Below, one piece after another: positions 24,703 through 34,847 of a stretch of 64,000 nucleotides of DNA. A program made the translations under genes and the position numbers. The stretch's first letter is position 1. Each line of letters begins with the position of its first letter. A model generated the notes under the pieces. The model was not told the DNA's origin and ran no database searches. It saw only the letters and a program-made list of their open reading frames with translations. Where the stretch lies: contig NZ_JAODAB010000002.1 in NCBI RefSeq assembly GCF_025336485.1, forward strand, positions 62,001 through 126,000, read 5' to 3'. The stretch comes from Pseudomonas citri. Its GTDB lineage: Bacteria > Pseudomonadota > Gammaproteobacteria > Pseudomonadales > Pseudomonadaceae.

Positions 24703-25698
24703 TCACACCCAGCGCAACCGGCGGAACAGCCACCATTGCCCCAGCGCCACGCAGACCATCAGCAGACAAGCCACCATGAAGCCGTAGGGGCTCGAGGAAA
24801 ACGGAATGCCACCGACGTTGATGCCCAACAGCCCGGTGAGAAAACTCATCGGCAGGAAGATCCCGGTGACGATGCCAAAGCGGTACATGGTGCGGTTCAT
24901 GCGCACCGAAAGGCGCCGGTCCTCGGCCTCCAACACCAGCCCCACGCGTTCGCGGGTCAATTCCAGCTCTTCGAGGTAACGGGTCAGGCTGTTGTTCAAT
25001 TCGTTCCAATAGTCGCCGTCGTCTTCGACGAACCAGGGCAGCTTGATCCGCGACATCTGGCCGAAGATGTCCCGTTGTGGCGCCAGGAACCGCTTCAACC
25101 CGGCCGCCCTTCGACGGATGTGCAAAATGGCGTCATGTTCAGGGGTATACCGTTCGTCGGCATCGAGCTTCTCTTCCTCGCCGTCGACGATTTCCGAGAG
25201 GCAGGTGACCAGGTCCTGTACCTTGTTGGTCAGGTACTGCGCCATATAAAGGATGAGTTCCGATGCCGTCTTCGGTCCCTTGCCCTCGGCCAGTTGCTCC
25301 AACAGCTCATCGGTGGCGCGCAATGGCCGCAATCGCAAGGAGATGACCCGCTGGGCAGACGCGAAGATCCGCACCGACACCATGTCTTCCGGCTCGGCCC
25401 CGGGGTTGAGGTTGACACCCCTGAGGAACAGCAGCAATTCGGCGTCGGGTAGCGGCAACAAGCGCGGACGAGTGTTTTCTTCGAGCAGCAGGTCACAGTT
25501 GAACCCGCTCAGGCCACTGGATTTGCGCAGCCAGGTGTGGGTTTGCGGATGACTGCGGTCCCAGTGCAGCCACAGGCTTTCGTGGGCCTGCAGCTGCAAA
25601 TCGTCGAGTTCGGTCCGGGCGATGGAACGCGCGCCACCTTTACCATCCAGCACCAGGGCATGCACCAGCCCCCACTGCGCGTTTTCTTCCTCGAACAT
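24703..25698 (-). CDS. cmaX: CorA-like divalent cation transporter CmaX
   Basis: Membrane transporter of the CorA/ZntB type, 331 residues. It has a large soluble N-terminal domain and two C-terminal membrane helices (IFLPMSFLTGLLGINVGGIP; GFMVACLLMVCVALGQWWLF). The usual GMN motif after the first helix is replaced by GIN (LLGINVGG), which points towards a ZntB/CmaX-type ion preference rather than classic Mg2+ uptake. I chose the ATG at 25698 because AGGG lies 6 nt upstream; an ATG 6 nt earlier lies on top of that site. Confidence 0.88.
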   Translation of the reverse strand: MFEEENAQWGLVHALVLDGKGGARSIARTELDDLQLQAHESLWLHWDRSHPQTHTWLRKSSGLSGFNCDLLLEENTRPRLLPLPDAELLLFLRGVNLNPGAEPEDMVSVRIFASAQRVISLRLRPLRATDELLEQLAEGKGPKTASELILYMAQYLTNKVQDLVTCLSEIVDGEEEKLDADERYTPEHDAILHIRRRAAGLKRFLAPQRDIFGQMSRIKLPWFVEDDGDYWNELNNSLTRYLEELELTRERVGLVLEAEDRRLSVRMNRTMYRFGIVTGIFLPMSFLTGLLGINVGGIPFSSSPYGFMVACLLMVCVALGQWWLFRRLRWV

Positions 25699-25720
25699 CC
25701 TCATCCCTTGCTGTAGCGCT

Positions 25721-26212
25721 TCATTCAGGCATCTTTAGCGGGCTTGGCGAGACGATCACGCCATTGTTGTCCGCATAGACATACTCACCCGGACGGAACG
25801 TCACGCCGGCGAAGGTCACCGCCACATTGAGTTCGCCAACACCACGGCGGTCGGTTTTCATCGGATGGCTGGCCAAGGCCTGGACCCCGAGGTTGGTCTG
25901 GGCAATGACATCGACGTCGCGGATGCAGCCGTAGATCACCAACCCTTCCCAACCGTTGTTCGCGGCTTTTTCCGCGAGCATGTCCCCCAGCAGGGCCCGT
26001 CGCAGGGAACCACCGCCGTCGACGACCAGCACCTTGCCGTTACCCTTGAGCTCGACCTGCTCCTTGACCCGGGAATTGTCTTCGAAGCACTTGATGGTCA
26101 CGATTTCGCCACCAAAGGAATCGCGGCCACCGAAATTGCTGAACATCGGCTCCAGCACCTGCACCAGGTCCGGGTAGGCGTCGCACAGGTCGGGCGTGAG
26201 GTAATGGTTCAT
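25721..26212 (-). CDS. rraA: RraA family protein (ribonuclease E inhibitor-like / aldolase)
   Basis: A 163-residue RraA/MenG fold protein. E. coli RraA binds and inhibits RNase E, while many Pseudomonas relatives are class II 4-hydroxy-4-methyl-2-oxoglutarate or oxaloacetate aldolases. Conserved segments are [40 protein letters not shown] and YGCIRDVD, with Gly-Asp and Arg-Asp pairs typical of the metal site. The ATG at 26212 has CAGGAG upstream; the longer in-frame extension lacks family similarity. It is 22 nt upstream of cmaX. Confidence 0.92.
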   Translation of the reverse strand: MNHYLTPDLCDAYPDLVQVLEPMFSNFGGRDSFGGEIVTIKCFEDNSRVKEQVELKGNGKVLVVDGGGSLRRALLGDMLAEKAANNGWEGLVIYGCIRDVDVIAQTNLGVQALASHPMKTDRRGVGELNVAVTFAGVTFRPGEYVYADNNGVIVSPSPLKMPE

Positions 26213-26338
26213 CGAACAACTCCTGAAAGGCTGGAACGTCAGACTGAAAGAGCAACCGTTTATGACCGGAACCGCATAACGCGTCATATCTTAGCCGCAA
26301 GCCGACCAGAGCGAAATGCCCTTGTCAGAGCCTTCGCG

Positions 26339-27328
26339 TCAAACCGCTTCGGCCAGCACGGGCGACTCGTCCTCGGCGGGTGCCTGCCGCTCTTCGAGCC
26401 AGCGCGCCACCAAGGGCCAGACCTCGGCTTGTGCAGCCTTGCTCACCAGCATCTCGACATGGCCGAAATCATCGGTAAACCCGTGTTCCCGTCCCAGGCA
26501 GACAAACTGCTTGTGCGCCGAACCGATTTGCTCGAAGAGCTTGCGACAGGCCCAGGTCGGGTCCTGATGATCGCCTGCCGCGCTGACCGCCAGCACCGGC
26601 ACCGGCACATCGGCCAAACCCGCCCACCAGTTCTTCTCGGCATCGCCGAACCGCCCGAACAGACCGTACCAACGCATGCTCTCCAGGGCCAAGCCGATGG
26701 GTTCGTCCTCCGGGCCGCGCTTGAGCCGCGAGCCGGACAATTGGGCGAAACGCTGGAGAATGAAGCGTCCGCCCCACTCCACCGGCGGAATCTTCAACGG
26801 CCAGTAGGTGCGGCTGACCTGGGTACCAAAAAACGCCGCCGACGCCACGGCCGGCTCGCCGAGGTAGTGACCGCCCAGCGCGGCAGCCAGGGTGATGCCA
26901 CCCAGGGAATGGCCGATCCAGTGGGGCACTTGCCCACTCTGCTCCCGCACGAAGGCACCGATGGCCGGCAGGTCGTAGCGGGCGTAGTCGGCGACGCGGT
27001 TCTTGCGGTAGTCGTGATTGCGCTGGGACAGCCCGTGACCGCGCATTTCGGGAATCCACACATCGAAACCCTGGCGTGTCAGGTACGCGCCCAGGCCCAC
27101 GCCTTTGGGCGAATACCAGAAGCGTCGGTTGGAAAAACTGCCGTGCAACAGGATCACGGGCACTCCGCGGGCTTCGGCGGCGTCAGCCATGCCCAAGCGG
27201 GTGACGGCCAGTTCGACGCTATAGTCCGGACTGTTGCCAGGCTTCAAGCGATAGACGTCTTCGCTCAGATCGCCGCGCCGCTCGGCGCTGATCAGGGCGA
27301 CAGGAAAGAGGTTGCTGCTGCTTTGCAT
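26339..27328 (-). CDS. Alpha/beta hydrolase
   Basis: Predicted serine esterase/lipase of 329 residues. The nucleophile elbow is GHSLGG (HWIGHSLGGITLAAAL), the oxyanion region is VILLHGSFSNRRFW, and a likely catalytic His lies near the end (EHGFTDDFGHVEML). MPEMRGHGLS-like text (IPEMRGHGLSQRNH) follows the first strand. The ATG at 27328 begins MQSSSNLFPVALISAERR; upstream codons fall in a REP element. It has the same place next to ppsA in other pseudomonads; the substrate is unknown. Confidence 0.85.
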   Translation of the reverse strand: MQSSSNLFPVALISAERRGDLSEDVYRLKPGNSPDYSVELAVTRLGMADAAEARGVPVILLHGSFSNRRFWYSPKGVGLGAYLTRQGFDVWIPEMRGHGLSQRNHDYRKNRVADYARYDLPAIGAFVREQSGQVPHWIGHSLGGITLAAALGGHYLGEPAVASAAFFGTQVSRTYWPLKIPPVEWGGRFILQRFAQLSGSRLKRGPEDEPIGLALESMRWYGLFGRFGDAEKNWWAGLADVPVPVLAVSAAGDHQDPTWACRKLFEQIGSAHKQFVCLGREHGFTDDFGHVEMLVSKAAQAEVWPLVARWLEERQAPAEDESPVLAEAV

Positions 27329-27352
27329 AATGCTCTTGCACAAAAAAACGGC

Positions 27353-27440
27353 TGTGGGAGCGAGCCTGCTCGCGATTGCGGTGGGTCGGCCAATCACTCT
27401 CGGCTGACATTCCGCAATCGCGAGCAGGCTCGCTCCCACA
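27353..27440. repeat. REP inverted pair (29-bp perfect arms)
   Basis: The arm at 27353-27381, starting TGTGGGAGCGAGCCTGCTCG, returns as a perfect inverted copy at 27412-27440, with 30 nt between. Each arm holds its own small palindrome (CGAGCCTGCTCG). It lies between the ppsA stop and the hydrolase start, both on the minus strand. Confidence 0.92.
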
Positions 27441-27490
27441 AGGATTTTGCTTAGCTGACCGGTTTCAGCCGATCAGCCCCCTGCACTCGA

Positions 27491-29866
27491 TCAGACCGCT
27501 CCCTGACCTTCCGCCAGGAAGAACCAGGTTTCCAGCACGGAATCCGGGTTCAACGATACGCTTTCGATACCCTGCTCCATCAGCCACTTGGCCAGGTCCG
27601 GATGGTCCGAAGGGCCCTGGCCGCAGATGCCGATGTACTTGCCGGCCTTGTTGCAGGCGGCGATGGCATTGGCCAGCAGCTTCTTGACCGCCGGGTTCCG
27701 CTCGTCGAACAGGTGGGCAATGATCCCGGAGTCGCGGTCAAGGCCCAGGGTCAGCTGGGTCAGGTCGTTGGAACCGATGGAGAAACCGTCGAAGAACTCG
27801 AGGAACTCTTCGGCCAGGATCGCGTTGGACGGCAGCTCGCACATCATGATCACGCGCAGGCCATTGTCGCCACGGGCCAGGCCGTTTTCGGCGAGCAGGT
27901 CGACCACCTGGCTCGCTTCGCCCAGGGTGCGCACGAACGGCACCATGATCTCGACGTTGGTCAGGCCCATCTCGTTGCGCACGCGCTTGAGGGCACGGCA
28001 CTCGAGCTCGAAGCAGTCACGGAACGAGTCGCTGATGTAGCGCGAGGCGCCACGGAAGCCCAGCATCGGGTTCTCTTCTTCCGGCTCGTAGAGCTTGCCG
28101 CCGATCAGGTTGGCGTATTCGTTGGACTTGAAGTCCGACAGGCGCACGATGACCTTTTTCGGCCAGAACGCCGCCGCCAGGGTGCTGATGCCTTCCACCA
28201 GCTTCTCGACGTAGAAACCGACCGGGTCATCGTAGCCGGCAATGCGCTTGTCGACGCTGTCCTTGATCTCCGTCGGCAGGCCGCTGTAGTTCAGCAGCGC
28301 CTTGGGGTGCACGCCGATCATGCGGTTGATGATGAATTCCAGACGGGCCAGGCCCACGCCGGCGTTCGGCAGTTGCGCGAAGTCGAAGGCGCGATCCGGG
28401 TTGCCGACGTTCATCATGATCTTGAACGGCAGCTCCGGCATGGCATCCACGGAGTTTTTCTTGATATCGAAGCCCAGCTCGCCTTCGAAGATATAACCGG
28501 TGTCGCCCTCGGCGCAGGAAACGGTCACGCCCTGGCCATCCTTGAGCAGTTCGGTGGCGTTGCCGCAACCCACTACCGCCGGAATGCCCAGTTCACGGGC
28601 GATGATCGCCGCGTGGCAGGTACGCCCGCCGCGGTTGGTGACGATGGCGCTGGCGCGCTTCATCACCGGCTCCCAATCCGGGTCGGTCATGTCGGAGACC
28701 AGCACGTCACCGGCCTGGACCTTGTCCATCTCCGAGACGTCCTTGATGATCCGCACCTTGCCGGCGCCGATGCGCTGGCCGATGGCACGGCCTTCCACCA
28801 GCACGGTGCCGGTTTCCTTGAGCAGGTAGCGCTCCATGACGTTGGCCTGGGTGCGGCTCTTCACGGTTTCCGGACGAGCCTGCACGATGTACAGCTTGCC
28901 GTCGTCACCGTCCTTGGCCCATTCGATGTCCATCGGGCACTTGTAGTGCTGCTCGATGATCATCGCCTGCTTGGCCAGCTCGCTGACTTCGGCGTCGGTC
29001 AGGCAGAAACGCGCGCGATCGGCCTTGTCCACGTCGACAGTCTTGACCGAACGACCGGCCTTGGCTTCGTCGCCGTAGATCATCTTGATGGCCTTGCTGC
29101 CCAGGTTGCGGCGCAGGATCGCCGGGCGACCGGCTTGCAGCGTGCTCTTGTGGACGTAGAACTCATCCGGGTTCACCGCACCCTGCACGACGGTTTCACC
29201 CAGGCCGTAGGCGCCGGTGATGAACACCACGTCACGGAAACCCGACTCGGTGTCGAGGGTGAACATCACGCCGGCAGTGCCGGTTTCGGAGCGGACCATG
29301 CGCTGCACACCGGCGGACAGGGCCACCAGCTTGTGGTCGAAGCCCTGGTGCACGCGGTAGGAAATGGCACGGTCGTTGAAAAGGGAGGCGAAGACTTCCT
29401 TGGCGGCCCGGATGACGTTGTCCACGCCACGGATGTTCAGGAAGGTTTCCTGCTGGCCGGCGAAGGAAGCGTCCGGCAGGTCTTCGGCGGTGGCCGAGGA
29501 ACGCACGGCGACGGCGATGTCGGGATTGCCTTCGGACAGCTTGGCGAAGGCGGTACGGATTTCGGTGTTCAGTTGCTCGGGGAACTCGGCTTCCATGATC
29601 CACTGGCGGATCTGGGCACCGGTCTTGGCCAGGGCATTGACGTCATCGACGTCCAGGGCATCGAGTGCATCATGGATCTGCTGGTTCAGGCCGCTCAGTT
29701 CCAGGAAATCACGATAAGCCTGAGCGGTCGTGGCGAAGCCACCTGGCACCGATACGCCGGCGCCGGCGAGGTTACTGATCATCTCGCCCAGGGATGCGTT
29801 CTTGCCCCCCACATGCTCCACATCATGGACGCCGAGCTTATCGAGGGAAACTACGTACTCTACCAA
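27491..29866 (-). CDS. ppsA: Phosphoenolpyruvate synthase PpsA
   Basis: Converts pyruvate and ATP to PEP, AMP and Pi for gluconeogenesis; 791 residues. The order is N-terminal ATP-grasp ([20 protein letters not shown]), a phosphohistidine swivel domain ([20 protein letters not shown] with the catalytic His), and a TIM-barrel PEP/pyruvate domain with the C-terminal Cys-Gly motif ([11 protein letters not shown]). The start is TTG at 29866 after GGAGAGATCACC; this gives the known N-terminus ([14 protein letters not shown]) and length. It is divergent from its regulator ppsR. Confidence 0.96.
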   Translation of the reverse strand: MVEYVVSLDKLGVHDVEHVGGKNASLGEMISNLAGAGVSVPGGFATTAQAYRDFLELSGLNQQIHDALDALDVDDVNALAKTGAQIRQWIMEAEFPEQLNTEIRTAFAKLSEGNPDIAVAVRSSATAEDLPDASFAGQQETFLNIRGVDNVIRAAKEVFASLFNDRAISYRVHQGFDHKLVALSAGVQRMVRSETGTAGVMFTLDTESGFRDVVFITGAYGLGETVVQGAVNPDEFYVHKSTLQAGRPAILRRNLGSKAIKMIYGDEAKAGRSVKTVDVDKADRARFCLTDAEVSELAKQAMIIEQHYKCPMDIEWAKDGDDGKLYIVQARPETVKSRTQANVMERYLLKETGTVLVEGRAIGQRIGAGKVRIIKDVSEMDKVQAGDVLVSDMTDPDWEPVMKRASAIVTNRGGRTCHAAIIARELGIPAVVGCGNATELLKDGQGVTVSCAEGDTGYIFEGELGFDIKKNSVDAMPELPFKIMMNVGNPDRAFDFAQLPNAGVGLARLEFIINRMIGVHPKALLNYSGLPTEIKDSVDKRIAGYDDPVGFYVEKLVEGISTLAAAFWPKKVIVRLSDFKSNEYANLIGGKLYEPEEENPMLGFRGASRYISDSFRDCFELECRALKRVRNEMGLTNVEIMVPFVRTLGEASQVVDLLAENGLARGDNGLRVIMMCELPSNAILAEEFLEFFDGFSIGSNDLTQLTLGLDRDSGIIAHLFDERNPAVKKLLANAIAACNKAGKYIGICGQGPSDHPDLAKWLMEQGIESVSLNPDSVLETWFFLAEGQGAV

Positions 29867-30042
29867 GGTGATCTCTCCACTAACTGTGTTGGAAACGCTC
29901 AAGGTACCGGCAGCTCCAGGGGAGCGATTGCCGGCGATATGGCCTGGACCTGGAAAATAAGTGAGAATGCGGGCCACTGGCGGCCGGCAAATCGCGCCTA
30001 TCATATCCAAGAATCGCTATTAGCTTAAGGCCCAAGGCGCAA
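29867..30042. promoter_or_regulatory. Divergent ppsA / ppsR promoter region
   Basis: A 176-nt gap between the divergent start codons. It must carry promoters for both; no repeat, hairpin or clear operator was recognised. Confidence 0.5.
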
Positions 30043-30861
30043 ATGAAACGATCTGCTTTCTTTATTTCCGACGGCACCGGCATCACGGCCGAAACGCTGG
30101 GCCAGAGCCTCTTGGCACAGTTCGAAAACATTACCTTCACCAAACTGACACGCCCGTACATCGACAACGCCGACAAAGCGCGGGCCATGGTACAGCAAAT
30201 CAACAGGGCCGCCGAAACCGACGGCTTTCGCCCGATTATCTTCGACACCATCGTCAATCAGGACATCCGTGAGATTCTCGCAACGTCCAATGGTTTCATG
30301 ATCGACATATTTTCCACGTTCCTGGCACCCCTGGAGCAGGAACTGAGCGAGCATTCTTCCTACTCGGTCGGCAAATCCCATTCCATCGGCCATAACTCCA
30401 ACTACATGGAGCGGATCGAGGCGGTCAACTTCGCCCTGGACAACGATGACGGTGCCCGCACGCATTATTACGACAAGGCCGACCTGATCCTAGTGGGGGT
30501 GTCGCGCTGTGGTAAGACGCCGACGTGCCTGTACATGGCGATGCAATTCGGCATCCGCGCGGCCAACTATCCGCTGACCGAAGAAGACATGGAGCGCCTG
30601 CAGCTACCCAACGCCCTGCGCGCTCACCAGCACAAGCTGTTCGGCCTGACCATCGACCCGGACCGCCTCACCGCGATCCGCAACGAGCGCAAGCCCAACA
30701 GCCGCTATTCAAGCTACGCCCAGTGCGAATTCGAAGTACGCGAGGTGGAAAACCTGTTCCGACGGGAGAACATTCCCCACATCAATTCCACGCATTTTTC
30801 CGTGGAAGAGATTTCGGCGAAGATCCTGGTGGAGAAAGGGGTGGAACGGCGATTCAAGTAA
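30043..30861 (+). CDS. ppsR: PEP synthase regulatory protein (bifunctional kinase/pyrophosphorylase)
   Basis: A 272-residue PSRP (formerly DUF299). It inactivates PpsA by ADP-dependent phosphorylation of an active-site Thr and reactivates it by Pi-dependent dephosphorylation. Diagnostic segments are [18 protein letters not shown] at the N-terminus and the P-loop [19 protein letters not shown] near residue 153. It ends [20 protein letters not shown]. It is divergent from ppsA, the usual arrangement. Confidence 0.95.
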   Translation: MKRSAFFISDGTGITAETLGQSLLAQFENITFTKLTRPYIDNADKARAMVQQINRAAETDGFRPIIFDTIVNQDIREILATSNGFMIDIFSTFLAPLEQELSEHSSYSVGKSHSIGHNSNYMERIEAVNFALDNDDGARTHYYDKADLILVGVSRCGKTPTCLYMAMQFGIRAANYPLTEEDMERLQLPNALRAHQHKLFGLTIDPDRLTAIRNERKPNSRYSSYAQCEFEVREVENLFRRENIPHINSTHFSVEEISAKILVEKGVERRFK

Positions 30862-30889
30862 AAACCGCCTCCCTCCGCGTTGCAGCGAC

Positions 30890-30922
30890 GCCAGGCCATA
30901 AGCCCCCTACGCATGGCTTGGC
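30890..30922. terminator. Hairpin between convergent ppsR and sensor kinase gene
   Basis: GCCAGGCCAT and ATGGCTTGGC pair over 10 bp (one G-T) with a 13-nt loop in the 70-nt gap between convergent genes. No T-run follows, so an intrinsic terminator role is tentative. Confidence 0.4.
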
Positions 30923-30931
30923 GCTCGAAGC

Positions 30932-32251
30932 CTATTGACCGACCGGCACCGTCAACTCGACCCGCAGCCCATCGGCCCGGCTGTCGAAATGCAGCCCACA
31001 ACCGCAGCGCTGGACAATCGCCTGGACAATCGCCAACCCCAGCCCGCAACCGGTGCTCTGGCCATTGCGCCAGAAGCGTTGGGTCAGGTGCGGGATATCG
31101 TCGGCGGCAATGCCGGGGCCGTGATCGCGAACCTGGAAACGCACACGTTGGCCAATCACCTCCAGGTTCAGCTCCACATCGGTATCGCCCGGGGCATGAC
31201 GCAAGGCGTTATCCAGCAGATTGCGCACGGCAGCGATGGAGAGCACCGCCGGCATCTGCACGGGCGCATCGGACACATCGGGCGCCACGTGCAGCTTGAT
31301 CCGCCGAGGCGCGCCGCCGGTCGCATCCTGGATTGCCAGCCGTGCCACCTGCTCTGCATTGCATTGCACGCCGTCGTCGAAGGACAGGCTGCCTTCGACC
31401 CGCGCCAGCAACAGCAATTGCTCGAGGGTGCGGTGCATACGGTCGGCGCCCTCCTCGGCCCGGGCCAGGGATTGGTCGCGGGCCGCGCCCTCGGTCATGC
31501 GCGCCACTTGCAAGTGGGTCTTGATGGCCGTCAACGGGCTACGCAGTTCGTGGGCAGCATCGCCGGTCAGCCGACGCTCACGTTCGAGGGTCTTGCCGAT
31601 GCGCTGGAACAACTGGTTCTGGGTTTCCAGCAATGGGCGCAATTCAGTCGGCAAAGGATAAATCTGCAAGGGTTCCAGGGAGTCTGCGTTGCGCCGCATC
31701 AAGGCGTCACGCATGCGATTGAGTGGCGCCAACCCCTGGCCGATGCCCAGCCACAACAGGCACAGGCAACCCAGCAACGCGACCCCCACCGGCACCGACG
31801 CCGCCAGCAGTATCGACAGGTTCAAGGCCTCGCGCTCGATCTGCCGGTCGGCCGTGGTAATGCGCACGTCGCCCCGGGCCAGGGTGAAGCTGCGCCACGG
31901 CGCGCCGTCGATCATCTGATCGTGAAACCCCATCTTCTCGGCTTCCAGGGTCTGTTCCGGCGTACCGTGGCTGCGCGCAAGAATCTCACCGCGCAAGGAG
32001 CTGACCTGACAGGCCATCCCCCCGGGAATACTCAGTTGCTCGGTACTCAAATGCGTGCCGTCACCCTTGCTGGACAGGGGCGGCATCTGTTCCAGCAACC
32101 CGGCGACCATCCGCGCCGACGCCACCAGGCGCTGGTCGAGGGAAAACATCATCTGGTTGCGCAGGTCGCTGAGCATCCACGCCGCGGCCAAGGCCCAGAT
32201 CAAGACGAAGGCGGCGCCCAGGGTCAGGCTCAAGCGCAGTCGCAGGCTCAT
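30932..32251 (-). CDS. Two-component sensor histidine kinase (QseC/TctE-like)
   Basis: Membrane sensor kinase of 439 residues. It has an N-terminal membrane helix (LSLTLGAAFVLIWALAAAWM), a periplasmic domain of about 120 residues, and a second helix (LSILLAASVPVGVALLGCLC). HisKA follows with the phospho-acceptor His in GDAAHELRSPLTAIKTHLQV, then HATPase_c with NLLDNALRHAPG and DHGPGI. The ATG at 32251 overlaps the regulator stop by one base (TGATG). Next to a dsbD-tlpA-dsbG operon, as with PA2479-PA2480 in P. aeruginosa, so it probably senses envelope redox or metal stress. Confidence 0.9.
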   Translation of the reverse strand: MSLRLRLSLTLGAAFVLIWALAAAWMLSDLRNQMMFSLDQRLVASARMVAGLLEQMPPLSSKGDGTHLSTEQLSIPGGMACQVSSLRGEILARSHGTPEQTLEAEKMGFHDQMIDGAPWRSFTLARGDVRITTADRQIEREALNLSILLAASVPVGVALLGCLCLLWLGIGQGLAPLNRMRDALMRRNADSLEPLQIYPLPTELRPLLETQNQLFQRIGKTLERERRLTGDAAHELRSPLTAIKTHLQVARMTEGAARDQSLARAEEGADRMHRTLEQLLLLARVEGSLSFDDGVQCNAEQVARLAIQDATGGAPRRIKLHVAPDVSDAPVQMPAVLSIAAVRNLLDNALRHAPGDTDVELNLEVIGQRVRFQVRDHGPGIAADDIPHLTQRFWRNGQSTGCGLGLAIVQAIVQRCGCGLHFDSRADGLRVELTVPVGQ

Positions 32252-32931
32252 CACTTGGAAGATTCCCCGCCATCGGCCGGTCCCAGCCGATAACCCAGGC
32301 CACGCACCGTCTCGACAATGCCGTTGCCGAGCTTGCGCCGCAGGTGATGGATATGGACGTTGAGGGCGTTGCTTTCCAGCTCATCGTTGAAACCATAGAC
32401 GCTGTCCTTGAGCTGCTCGGTGGACAGCACCCGGCCACGGCTGTGGAGCAGCGCCTGCAACAGCGACTGCTCGCGCCGGGACAGGTCCACCGGCTGGCCA
32501 TCCAGGGTGGCTTCGCGGTTACTCGGGTCGTAGGTCAGGCGACCGTGCTCGATCAGGTTGACGCTGCGCCCCGCTACCCGCCGCAGCAGGGTATGCAATC
32601 GCGCCGCGAGTTCGCGCAGGTCGAAGGGCTTGAGCAGGTAGTCATCGGCGCCGGCCTGCAAGCCGTCGACCCGATCCGTCACCGAGTCGCGGGCCGTGAG
32701 GATCAGCACCGGAATCTCCAGGCCTTGCTGGCGCAATTGCCTGAGCAGCTTGAGCCCATCTTCGTCGGGGAGCCCGAGGTCCAGCACCATGACGTCGAAC
32801 TCGGCCACGCCGACCATCGCCCGCGCCGCCGAAGCCGTGCCCACGTGCTCGACCGTCAGGCCCTGGGCCGTGAGCCCGGCGACGATCCCGCTGGCGATCA
32901 ACTCATCGTCTTCGCAGACCAGTACGTGCAT
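32251..32931 (-). CDS. OmpR-family response regulator
   Basis: A 226-residue regulator. The receiver is MHVLVCEDDELIASGIVAGL with the phospho-acceptor Asp in VMVLDLGLPDEDGLKLL. The C-terminal winged helix is LSRREQSLLQALLHSRGRVL, ending VRGLGYRLGP. The ATG at 32931 fits the family N-terminus. The partner kinase overlaps its stop, and the divergent dsbD-like gene 185 nt away is the likely target. Confidence 0.92.
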   Translation of the reverse strand: MHVLVCEDDELIASGIVAGLTAQGLTVEHVGTASAARAMVGVAEFDVMVLDLGLPDEDGLKLLRQLRQQGLEIPVLILTARDSVTDRVDGLQAGADDYLLKPFDLRELAARLHTLLRRVAGRSVNLIEHGRLTYDPSNREATLDGQPVDLSRREQSLLQALLHSRGRVLSTEQLKDSVYGFNDELESNALNVHIHHLRRKLGNGIVETVRGLGYRLGPADGGESSK

Positions 32932-33116
32932 GGTAAGCCTCGTGGAAAAGGGTACATTAGGCCGCCGGCCGATTAAGCCGACATTATGCGACGAGTACGG
33001 CAAACATGGGCGAGCATTACAGCCAGCCGCTCGTCGCCGGGTTAATCGACGGTTAATCGATAGCCGCCATTGTGCTTTCCACTTGCTTCGTTCCTCTTCG
33101 TTTCTAAGGCTTATCC

Positions 33117-34847
33117 ATGCGTCGATTGTTTTTGTTGTGGCTGTTCCTGGTCTCAGGCCTGGCCCAAGCCGCCAATCCCTTCGAGACCAAACCCGATTTC
33201 CTGCCCGTGGAAAAAGCCTTCGTGTTCACCTCCGAACGCCTGGATTCGGGTGAAACCCAGCTGTTCTGGCAGATCGCCGACGGCTACTACCTCTATCGGC
33301 AACGGCTCAAGTTCGATGGCCTTGCCGATGCGCAGAAACCCCAATTGCCGGAAGGCGAGGCCCACAGCGACGAGTTTTTCGGCGACCAGCAGGTCTATCG
33401 CCAGGCCCTGGAGCTGAAGATTCCCGCCGGTGCCACGGGCAAGGTCAAGGTCGGCTTCCAGGGCTGCGCCGACGCCGGCCTGTGCTATCCACCCCAGACC
33501 CAAGTGGTCGACCTGGGCGGCAATGCACCGACCTCCGCTGCCAGTGGCGAAGCCCCGGACCAGGCCCTGGCCAGCGGGTTGCAGCAACGGGCATTGGGCT
33601 GGAGCCTGCTGGCGTTCCTCGGCCTGGGGCTGCTGTTGGCATTCACACCCTGCTCCCTGCCAATGCTGCCGATCCTCGCCGGGCTGGTGGTCGGCAGCGG
33701 CGCCGGGCCCCGGCGGGGCCTGGCTTTGGCTTCCAGCTACGTGATCAGCATGGCACTGGTGTATGCCGCCATGGGCGTGCTCGCCGCGCTGCTGGGGGCC
33801 AACCTCCAGGCGCTGCTGCAGCAACCGTGGCTGCTGGGCACCTTCGCGGCGGTGTTTGTCGTCCTGGCGTTGCCCATGTTCGGTTTCTTTGAATTGCAAT
33901 TACCGGCCGCCCTGCGTGACCGCCTGGAAAGCGCCGGGCGCCAGCAAAGCGGCGGCAGCCTGCTAGGCGCCGGCATTCTCGGTGCCTTGTCCGGCCTGCT
34001 CGTCGGCCCCTGCATGACCGCTCCGCTGGCCGGCGCGCTGCTGTACATCGCCCAGAGCGGCAATGCCCTGCATGGCGGGCTGATCCTGTTCACCATGGGC
34101 ATCGGCATGGGCCTGCCATTGTTGCTCCTGGTGACCGTGGGCAACCGCTTCCTGCCCAAGCCCGGCGCCTGGATGAATGTGCTCAAGGGCGTGTTCGGCT
34201 TCCTGTTCCTGGGCACGGCGCTGCTGATGATCCGACCGGTCGTCGACGGTTCCCTGTGGGTCGGCCTGTGGGGTGTGCTGTTGCTGATCGCCGCCTACAG
34301 CGCCTGGCGCCAGACCGAAGGATTCGGCCGCATCGCCTACGTCTGCGGCAGTGCGTCGCTGCTGCTTGGCCTGTGGGGCAGCCTGCTGGTGATCGGCGCG
34401 GCGGGTGGCGGCGATGATTTCTTCCAGCCGTTGAAGGTGTACGCCGGCAACGAGACCGGCGCAGCGGGCGGCGCCCACGATGCGTTCGTCACCGTCAGCG
34501 AACCCGCAGCCCTGCAACGGGAACTGGACGCCGCCAAGGCCCAGGGCCAATGGGTGCTGCTGGACTACTACGCCGACTGGTGCGTGTCCTGCAAGATCAT
34601 GGAGAAACAGGTCTTCAGCCGCGTCGAGGTGCTCGATGCCTTGAAAGGCGTGCGCCTGCTGCGCCTCGATGTGACCGCCGACAACGCCGCCAGCCGCGAA
34701 CTGCTGGGCCGTTTCCAGGTGCCCGGGCCGCCAAGCCTGCTGTGGCTCGGCGCCGACGGTGAAGAACGCCGCAGTCAGCGGATCACCGGGGAAGTCGACG
34801 CCAAGGTGTTCCTGGAGCGCTGGAACGTCACCCGGAACGCGCGCTGA
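33117..34847 (+). CDS. dsbD: Thiol:disulfide interchange protein DsbD (second-type)
   Basis: Moves electrons from cytoplasmic thioredoxin across the inner membrane to periplasmic thiol proteins. The 576 residues comprise a signal peptide (MRRLFLLWLFLVSGLAQA), an N-terminal DsbD-alpha domain with its cysteine pair (GCADAGLCYPPQ), and eight CcdA-like membrane helices with TPCSLPMLPILAG and GPCMTAPLAG. The C-terminal thioredoxin domain has YYADWCVSCKIMEKQVF. The last base overlaps the start of the TlpA-like gene. Confidence 0.94.
   Translation: MRRLFLLWLFLVSGLAQAANPFETKPDFLPVEKAFVFTSERLDSGETQLFWQIADGYYLYRQRLKFDGLADAQKPQLPEGEAHSDEFFGDQQVYRQALELKIPAGATGKVKVGFQGCADAGLCYPPQTQVVDLGGNAPTSAASGEAPDQALASGLQQRALGWSLLAFLGLGLLLAFTPCSLPMLPILAGLVVGSGAGPRRGLALASSYVISMALVYAAMGVLAALLGANLQALLQQPWLLGTFAAVFVVLALPMFGFFELQLPAALRDRLESAGRQQSGGSLLGAGILGALSGLLVGPCMTAPLAGALLYIAQSGNALHGGLILFTMGIGMGLPLLLLVTVGNRFLPKPGAWMNVLKGVFGFLFLGTALLMIRPVVDGSLWVGLWGVLLLIAAYSAWRQTEGFGRIAYVCGSASLLLGLWGSLLVIGAAGGGDDFFQPLKVYAGNETGAAGGAHDAFVTVSEPAALQRELDAAKAQGQWVLLDYYADWCVSCKIMEKQVFSRVEVLDALKGVRLLRLDVTADNAASRELLGRFQVPGPPSLLWLGADGEERRSQRITGEVDAKVFLERWNVTRNAR

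Noticed and set aside
27602..30028. Antisense open frame of about 800 codons opposite ppsA
   Set aside because: Shadow frame of a highly biased gene; no domain and no ribosome site. The sense strand encodes complete PpsA.
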